Source: Methanothrix sp.
GTDB lineage: Archaea; Halobacteriota; Methanosarcinia; Methanotrichales; Methanotrichaceae
Assembly: GCA_028688535.1 (NCBI GenBank)
Contig: JAQTXY010000035.1
Location: 1-10,809 of the forward strand
DNA length: 10,809 nucleotides
Reading direction: 5' to 3'
Positions 5,912 through 10,809 of this stretch are shown here, piece after piece (positions within the stretch are counted from its first letter, which is position 1; each line of letters starts with the position of its first letter). Under the pieces are notes generated by a model. The model had not been told where the DNA came from and searched no databases. It saw only the letters and a program-made list of their open reading frames with translations. The translations under genes and the position numbers were made by a program.

Positions 5912-8900
5912 TTATGGCATATAGTTTTCGTAAAGATAGATATCCTTATCCCCGCTGCGATCATCGGTCCAGACGATTCTTCCCGTCTTAATGCGCGGCT
6001 GGGTCTGGTTTCCTGCATCGGTGCAGATCGCCTTCTCCTTTTGCACATTGCGGTCATAGACATAGATATCCCAATTTCCGTTGCGATTGTCCTGCCAGAC
6101 AATTACGCCGTTTTCGACATCCGGATTGGTCTGATCTTCCAGACTATTGGTAATCTGAATCTCCTTGCTGGTGTTCAGGTCGTAGGCAAAGATATCCCAA
6201 TTGCCGTTTCGGTTATCCTGCCAGACTACAGTGTGTCCGTCTGTAGCCGCATTGATCTGATCGCTGGCATCGCTTGCCACTGACACGGGACTGCTCCCTT
6301 GTTTCCACATCCAGATATCCCAACTGCCTTTCTTGTTATCCTGATAGACTACAATGTCTCCACCCACCCGCGGATTGATGCCGCTGGGCGGATAGTCGGG
6401 AAGGGCCTCTTTCTCGTAAAGCGGCCTCATGTAGACCATAAAGCCGAAGTAATTCTTTCGCAAATAGGCCAGATAGTCTGCACTAAGGGAGATGGGTGTG
6501 ACATTCTCCAAGCCATAAACCAACTCAGTAGAGTTGATAATGGATATATCAAAGGTTCGAATGGACCAGTAATCCTCGATCTTATACTGGTTCAGGGGAT
6601 TGCGGGATATCCAGGCGATGATGCTTCCATCGATGTCCGGATACATATCCTCATATGGGCCTGCGGCTATGGGCAACTCCAATTCCTGGGCCAAGCTGTA
6701 GACATATATATCCGGTTTTCCGGTGCGATTATCCATCCAGGCTACATAGTATCCCACCTGGTCGTTGCCACCCACGACCGGGCAGCTCTGATCACCGGGT
6801 GCTTTGCAGATAATGCTCATCTGGCCCGCGGTTACAGGCACTGTCCTCGGCCTGCCGTTATGGGTGTTAAGCCAGACCAGCTTTTCGTCCATGCTGGGCT
6901 TGACCTGACCAGGCCCTGCCTGGACCAGTTCGTCCTTCCAGTTGGAGAGGTCCAGCTTGCGAATAGAGGTGCTCGGATCGGTCCCGTCCACATAGGAGAT
7001 GTATCTTCCCGATACTACGGGATTTGTCTGCTCTCCCGGTCGGGGATAGGTTTTGCCCCACTTCTTATCCCAGAAGTAATAGGCGAGATCTTTGCTCTTG
7101 GCGTCTTCCCAGGCGATGGTGTTTCCGGATACGTCGGGATAGAGCTGGTCTCCTTCTTCTGTAAGTTTTGTCTCATTTCCAGTTGTCAGGTCTTTAACAT
7201 AGATATCAAAGTCGCCATTTCGGTTGTCCTGCCATACCACCAGATTACCGCTGATTATGGGATACATCTGCTGGCCAGGTCCCTTGAAGACGGCAACACT
7301 CTCGCCGTTGGTCAGATTTTGCATGTAAATGTCCCAGTTGCCGCTGGAATTGTCCATCCAGACGACCTCATCTCCGGAGATGGACGGCCAGGTCTGATCT
7401 TTCTTGCCAGATGCAACAGCTGATTCGATGCCAGAGGTCATATTCTTCAAATAGATATCTGCGTCTCCATTTCTATAGTCTGCCCAAACCACTTTATCCC
7501 CTGAGATTTTGGGATAAAGCTGATCCCAATCTCCCTTTGAGATAGGCTTTTCTGCCCGTGTGAAGAAATCGAAACCAAAGATATTCCAATTGCCTCCCCG
7601 ATTGTCGCTCCATACCAACAGGCTGCCGTTAGTGTTGGGATAGTCGGTTGTGAGCAAGAGCAAAGGATCAGAGTTGATATATCTCCACTTGATCTGAGTA
7701 AATCCATTGCTGTTGTCCATCCAGACAACCTTATCCTCACTCAAGATCTTTGAAGAGCCGTATGGCTTGACCCGCTCGGGATCTCCCTTTCCGTCGTTCG
7801 GCGACTGGATCAATGGCAATGTCGCAACCGGAATTTCTACACCTTTTACTAGATCATAAAGGTAGATATCCGGGTCTCCCCCGCGCTCATCAAGCCATGC
7901 AACATATCTGCCAAAGACGCAGGGAGAGCCTTGGTTGGCTGAATTGGTGACAATGGCTCGTTCTGTTTTGGTAGTCATGTTGTAGGTATAGACGTCCCAG
8001 TTGCGAACACTGCTGTCCGGAGCATTTCTGCCATCCGCCCAGACGATGGTATCCCCGTATATCCAGGCCGGGACCTGGTTCTTGGGGTCAGTACAAATCG
8101 GTATCTCGCTGTTTGTGGTCAGGTTGTATAGATATATATCCCATTTACCGGTTCGCTTATCTGCCCAGACCACATTTTTCCCATTTATTACCGGTGAGAG
8201 CTTGCCACCTTTGTTATTGGTTAATTGTCTCTGTGCACCCTTTGTGATGTCGTAGAGATATATTTGATCATCACCGGTGTCATTATTAAGCCAAACGACA
8301 TAGGTGCCATCGATCATGGAATATCTATGATCAGATGAGCTTTTTGATATCTGTTTCTCCTTGCCTGCCACGAGGTCAAAGAGAAAAACGTCGAGATGGC
8401 CATTTCTCTTGTCAGTGTATATAACATAGTTGCCGCTGACATCAGGACTGCTATGATCTATTTTGTCATCAGTAATGGCCTTTTCCTTGCTTGTAGAGGT
8501 GTTGAATAGATAGACGTTGTAGTTTCCTTTGCGATTGTCCGTCCAGACGATATTATCCCCTGAAATGGAAGGATTTGTCTGGTTAAATGACCCGCCGCCT
8601 ATGGACATATCGGCCAAGATCTTGAAATCATACATCCGGATATCTGGATCATCCGCACCCCTTCTATATTCCGTCCAGACTACGCCACGATCACTGATGG
8701 CCGGTTCCATTTTTATGATTCCCGGTGCCAGGGGGAAGTCGTCGCCGCTCTTGATGTCATAAAGATTTATATCGGTTCTGTTGTTGAGGTAGGCAATGAA
8801 GTTGCCATAAATCCTGGGATCAGTCTGTATGCCTGGCTTGGTAAGCGTAGTGGTTTTCTGAGTAGTAATATCCATGAAGGCTATATCTGACTCCCCAGTA

Positions 8901-9568
8901 CGATTATCGGCCCATGCCACAATGTTACCGTATATGGAAGGAAACGACTGATCATTTGGCCCTGTGGAGATAGCTGACTCTTTGCCGCCGGCAATATCGT
9001 ACAGATATACATCAAAATCGCCAGAGCGTTTATCCATCCAGACTATTTTATCACCATTAATCTTGGGCTCAATCTGCTCTCCCGTCCCGGTTGAAACAAT
9101 GATCTTATCCTTGGTCGTCAGATCGTAGAGACTGATTTTATAGGTACCGTCGTGATCATCTGCCCAGACCACTCTCCCATTGCTAATGTCAGGTTGTGTC
9201 TGGTTGCCTTCATCTGCAGTTATTACTGATTCTGTTCGGTTGACTGCATCGTACATGTAAATGTCCCCGTTGCCAGCGCGCATGTCCTGCCAGACGATGC
9301 GCTCACCGGACACCGCAGGATTGATCTGGAAGAAGGGATTGATGCATACCCATTTCTCCAACCCGGTCTCCAGGTCATACATGAATATGTCGAAGTTTCC
9401 ACTCCGGTTATCCGACCAGGCTACAATGTGTCCGTCTATGGCCGGCTGCATCTGCTCCGAGCCCGCCAAGATGGCTATGGGACGCTCTTTTCCATAATCC
9501 GTCCCGTAGGCAGCGCCAACATAGAGAAGTGCCGCCGTTATGATCATAATGGAGATTGCCTTGTGCAT
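5912..9568 (-). CDS. Secreted giant beta-propeller protein with 28 TolB/PD40-like blades
   Basis: The 1218-residue product begins with a signal peptide: Lys3, then a hydrophobic stretch of about 5-20, with cleavage expected near residues 19-22. Almost all the rest is a blade repeat of about 42 residues with the pattern VVWxDNRxGNxDIYxYDL, T-x-x-E, then DQxxPxISG. I count 28 blades between about residue 46 and the end. This resembles TolB/PD40-type propellers, which bind proteins or glycans rather than act as enzymes. About 19 N-x-S/T sequons, several in NQTQP/NQTNP loops, suggest heavy surface glycosylation. There is no C-terminal membrane anchor, so it may be released or held by other envelope proteins. 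Irregular blades include 6, 13-14, 19-21 and 23-24. The ATG at 9568 gives a clean signal peptide; GAGTGAT just upstream is a partial ribosome binding site. It is transcribed divergently from pgk. Ligand unknown. Confidence 0.9.
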   Translation of the reverse strand: MHKAISIMIITAALLYVGAAYGTDYGKERPIAILAGSEQMQPAIDGHIVAWSDNRSGNFDIFMYDLETGLEKWVCINPFFQINPAVSGERIVWQDMRAGNGDIYMYDAVNRTESVITADEGNQTQPDISNGRVVWADDHDGTYKISLYDLTTKDKIIVSTGTGEQIEPKINGDKIVWMDKRSGDFDVYLYDIAGGKESAISTGPNDQSFPSIYGNIVAWADNRTGESDIAFMDITTQKTTTLTKPGIQTDPRIYGNFIAYLNNRTDINLYDIKSGDDFPLAPGIIKMEPAISDRGVVWTEYRRGADDPDIRMYDFKILADMSIGGGSFNQTNPSISGDNIVWTDNRKGNYNVYLFNTSTSKEKAITDDKIDHSSPDVSGNYVIYTDKRNGHLDVFLFDLVAGKEKQISKSSSDHRYSMIDGTYVVWLNNDTGDDQIYLYDITKGAQRQLTNNKGGKLSPVINGKNVVWADKRTGKWDIYLYNLTTNSEIPICTDPKNQVPAWIYGDTIVWADGRNAPDSSVRNWDVYTYNMTTKTERAIVTNSANQGSPCVFGRYVAWLDERGGDPDIYLYDLVKGVEIPVATLPLIQSPNDGKGDPERVKPYGSSKILSEDKVVWMDNSNGFTQIKWRYINSDPLLLLTTDYPNTNGSLLVWSDNRGGNWNIFGFDFFTRAEKPISKGDWDQLYPKISGDKVVWADYRNGDADIYLKNMTSGIESAVASGKKDQTWPSISGDEVVWMDNSSGNWDIYMQNLTNGESVAVFKGPGQQMYPIISGNLVVWQDNRNGDFDIYVKDLTTGNETKLTEEGDQLYPDVSGNTIAWEDAKSKDLAYYFWDKKWGKTYPRPGEQTNPVVSGRYISYVDGTDPSTSIRKLDLSNWKDELVQAGPGQVKPSMDEKLVWLNTHNGRPRTVPVTAGQMSIICKAPGDQSCPVVGGNDQVGYYVAWMDNRTGKPDIYVYSLAQELELPIAAGPYEDMYPDIDGSIIAWISRNPLNQYKIEDYWSIRTFDISIINSTELVYGLENVTPISLSADYLAYLRKNYFGFMVYMRPLYEKEALPDYPPSGINPRVGGDIVVYQDNKKGSWDIWMWKQGSSPVSVASDASDQINAATDGHTVVWQDNRNGNWDIFAYDLNTSKEIQITNSLEDQTNPDVENGVIVWQDNRNGNWDIYVYDRNVQKEKAICTDAGNQTQPRIKTGRIVWTDDRSGDKDIYLYENYMP
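5915..9434 (-). repeat. 28 tandem beta-propeller blade repeats
   Basis: Blades are about 41-44 residues (123-132 bases) apart. Starts of every seventh blade lie near 9433, 8560, 7628 and 6754, so groups 1-7, 8-14, 15-21 and 22-28 span about 290, 311, 291 and 281 residues. The most alike copies at DNA level are blades 25, 26 and 27, where GATATCC recurs at 6314, 6191 and 6065. Most other copies are diverged in DNA but keep the WxDNR and DIYxYD cores. Confidence 0.85.
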
Positions 9569-9622
9569 CTTATCACTCTGTGATCAAATGTTTTTTATCT
9601 CACATGGTGCTTTTGGCGAACC

Positions 9623-9630
9623 AATATAAG
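9623..9630 (-). promoter_or_regulatory. Candidate TATA box for the propeller gene
   Basis: The minus strand reads CTTATATT about 55-62 bases before the ATG at 9568, preceded by the purine-rich GAGAAAAG that could act as a BRE. A start site near 9600 would leave a leader of about 30 bases. Confidence 0.45.
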
Positions 9631-9636
9631 GACTTT

Positions 9637-9654
9637 TCTCGACGTTTGTCGAGA
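9637..9654. promoter_or_regulatory. Perfect 7-bp inverted repeat, candidate operator
   Basis: TCTCGAC-GTTT-GTCGAGA is a perfect inverted repeat with a 4-base centre. It sits six bases upstream of the propeller gene's candidate TATA box, overlapping where TFB would bind. There is no T tract after it and no gene ends here, so a protein-binding site is more likely than a terminator. The regulator is unknown. Confidence 0.45.
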
Positions 9655-9732
9655 TCCTCATCAAAAAGGTGGTCACGATCGGCTTTCTGCTAAGAGTTAT
9701 TACCTTTAACTTTCGCTCAAATCAGCAACGAC

Positions 9733-9740
9733 TATATATT
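9733..9740 (+). promoter_or_regulatory. TATA box for pgk
   Basis: TATATATT is a strong archaeal TATA box. A start site about 25 bases downstream would fall near 9762, leaving about 17 bases before the TTG at 9779 or 35 before the ATG at 9797. It excludes the in-frame TTG at 9743 as a start. Confidence 0.6.
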
Positions 9741-9746
9741 CCTTGT

Positions 9747-9760
9747 GTCAACCCCTTGAC
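9747..9760. promoter_or_regulatory. Inverted repeat at the predicted pgk transcription start
   Basis: GTCAA-CCCC-TTGAC is a perfect 5-bp inverted repeat with a 4-base centre. It can be extended two more pairs outward if C9761 is bulged (TGTGTCAA/TTGACCACA). It lies between the TATA box and the start codon, where a bound repressor would block initiation. It is short enough to arise by chance. Confidence 0.3.
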
Positions 9761-9766
9761 CACACC

Positions 9767-9772
9767 GGGGGA
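9767..9772 (+). promoter_or_regulatory. G-rich ribosome binding site favouring the TTG start of pgk
   Basis: GGGGGA ends six bases before the TTG at 9779. A weaker AGGA at 9783-9786 stands ten bases before the ATG at 9797. The better spacing and the conserved N-terminal residues favour the TTG. Confidence 0.4.
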
Positions 9773-9778
9773 ACCAAG

Positions 9779-10809
9779 TTGAAGGATTATCTCATAATGG
9801 ATGATGTCACGCTTGATAATAAAAGGGTCCTGGTAAGAGTGGACTTCAACTCTCCTATGGACCCGAACGGAAATATTCTGGATGATAAGCGCATAAGAAG
9901 CCACTTAGACACTCTACGTGCTCTGGAGGACTGCCGGGTGGTTCTCATGGCGCATCAGAGCCGGGCGGGCAAGAAAGATTATACCACGCTTGAGGCTCAT
10001 GCTCGCCTGGCGACGCGGCTTCTACGTCGCGATGTCACCTACATAGATGACATATTCGGATCTCATGCTCAAAGCGCCATAAAATCGCTGATGCCGGGAG
10101 AGGTTCTTCTCTTGGAGAATACCCGCTTTTATGCCGAAGAGAACATGAACCGAAGCCCTGCCGACCATGCCAAGAGCCACATGGTGAAAAAGCTTTCACC
10201 GTTATTTGATATCTTTATAAATGACGCTTTTGCAGTCTCTCATCGCTCTCACTGCTCCGTGGTGGGCTTCACAGAGGTGTTGCCCAGCTATGCCGGGCTT
10301 CTCATGGATAAGGAGATCACGGCACTGGATAAGGGCTTGAAGGGCAATGAGCACCCAACGGTCTTCTCTTTGGGAGGTACGAAGGCGGACGATTCCATCA
10401 AGGTCACTCAAAATGTTCTAGGTCGCGGCGGGGCTGATAAGGTTCTTACCTCGGGTGTCGTGGCTACCGTCTTCATGATGGCGGCAGGCATTGATGTGGG
10501 CGAGGCCAATCGCAAGTTCGTAGAGGATCAAGAGTATCTGGACCAAATTCCCATTGCTGCAAAGCTTTTGCATGACTATCCCGGCAAGATCGTTCTGCCG
10601 GTGGATGTAGCTTTGAACCAGAACGGTGAGCGGGTGGATGTTGCCGTGAACAAGCTTCCTACAGCGTTACCTATCGCCGACATTGGCCTGGAGACCATTG
10701 TCATCTACTCCAAGTATATGAAGGAGGCTAAGGTTACCGTACTCAACGGGCCGACAGGTGTCTTCGAGCAGGAGAAGTTCCGATTGGGCACATCCGAGCT
10801 ATTGAAAGC
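9779..10809 (+). CDS. pgk: Phosphoglycerate kinase, 3' end outside the window
   Basis: This enzyme interconverts 3-phosphoglycerate plus ATP and 1,3-bisphosphoglycerate, probably in the gluconeogenic direction in a methanogen. Numbered from the TTG at 9779, RVDFN (20-24), AHQSR (58-62), LENTRF with Arg116, DAFAVSHRSH (149-158), GGTK with Lys202, and NGPTGVFE (323-330) are the known substrate and nucleotide segments. AHQSR in place of bacterial SHLGRP is an archaeal trait. The frame runs without a stop to the last base, giving 343 of about 400-410 residues; the final Gly-rich nucleotide loop is missing only because the window ends. I chose the TTG because KDYLIMDD upstream of the ATG at 9797 resembles the N-terminus I recall for Methanosarcina Pgk and because of the GGGGGA before it. 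The ATG at 9797 remains possible. Cytoplasmic; divergent from the propeller gene. Confidence 0.95.
   Translation, partial: MKDYLIMDDVTLDNKRVLVRVDFNSPMDPNGNILDDKRIRSHLDTLRALEDCRVVLMAHQSRAGKKDYTTLEAHARLATRLLRRDVTYIDDIFGSHAQSAIKSLMPGEVLLLENTRFYAEENMNRSPADHAKSHMVKKLSPLFDIFINDAFAVSHRSHCSVVGFTEVLPSYAGLLMDKEITALDKGLKGNEHPTVFSLGGTKADDSIKVTQNVLGRGGADKVLTSGVVATVFMMAAGIDVGEANRKFVEDQEYLDQIPIAAKLLHDYPGKIVLPVDVALNQNGERVDVAVNKLPTALPIADIGLETIVIYSKYMKEAKVTVLNGPTGVFEQEKFRLGTSELLK

Noticed and set aside
6299..7423. A 374-codon open frame on the plus strand opposite the propeller gene
   Set aside because: It is a mirror of the repeated blade codons on the other strand. Its translation shows reversed blade periodicity and no independent domain, and it has no promoter of its own.
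9573..9586. ATCAC-AGA-GTGAT hairpin before the propeller gene start
   Set aside because: The stem is only five pairs with a three-base loop and overlaps the partial ribosome binding site. It could matter for translation but is too weak to call.
9743..9745. Earlier in-frame TTG as the pgk start
   Set aside because: It lies only three bases after the TATA box, upstream of any transcription start that box could direct.

Overview
The window looks like a chromosomal segment of a methanogenic archaeon of the Methanosarcinales, most plausibly Methanothrix (Methanosaeta). The phosphoglycerate kinase has archaeal features: AHQSR where bacteria have SHLGRP, and GGTKADD around the hinge. Intergenic spaces carry TATA-box-like rather than -35/-10-like signals. 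Two very large, sequon-rich, all-beta predicted surface proteins flank housekeeping genes. The genus is an inference from these traits, not from a search.

Layout. (1) Positions 2-3271 (+): the 3' part of a very large surface protein. Its frame is open at the left edge, so the gene starts outside the window. It has at least five Ig-like/CARDB-like repeats of about 96 residues, an acidic linker, a further Ig-like domain and a beta-rich C-terminal module. (2) Positions 3319-3903 (-): an acylphosphatase-like domain fused to a heptad-repeat coiled coil. (3) Positions 3983-5823 (-): a compact operon, pdxS-pdxT plus a small helical protein of unknown function. pdxT starts with GTG directly after the pdxS stop, and the small gene overlaps the pdxT stop as ATGA. 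(4) Positions 5912-9568 (-): a 1218-residue secreted protein made almost wholly of 28 beta-propeller blades. They divide into four near-equal groups of seven. (5) Positions 9779 to the right edge (+): pgk, cut off by the window. The roughly 210-base space between the last two divergent genes holds a candidate TATA box for each, a perfect 7-bp inverted repeat next to the propeller gene's TATA box, and an imperfect one at the predicted pgk start site.

How the genes work together. PdxS and PdxT form pyridoxal 5'-phosphate synthase, with PdxT supplying ammonia from glutamine to PdxS. Pgk serves gluconeogenesis in an acetate- or CO2-fed methanogen. The two surface proteins probably belong to the cell envelope or sheath and are unrelated to the metabolic genes. 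The least understood items are the four-propeller secreted protein, the coiled-coil acylphosphatase and the small protein coupled to pdxT. I saw no rRNA, tRNA, CRISPR array, insertion sequence or phage gene.
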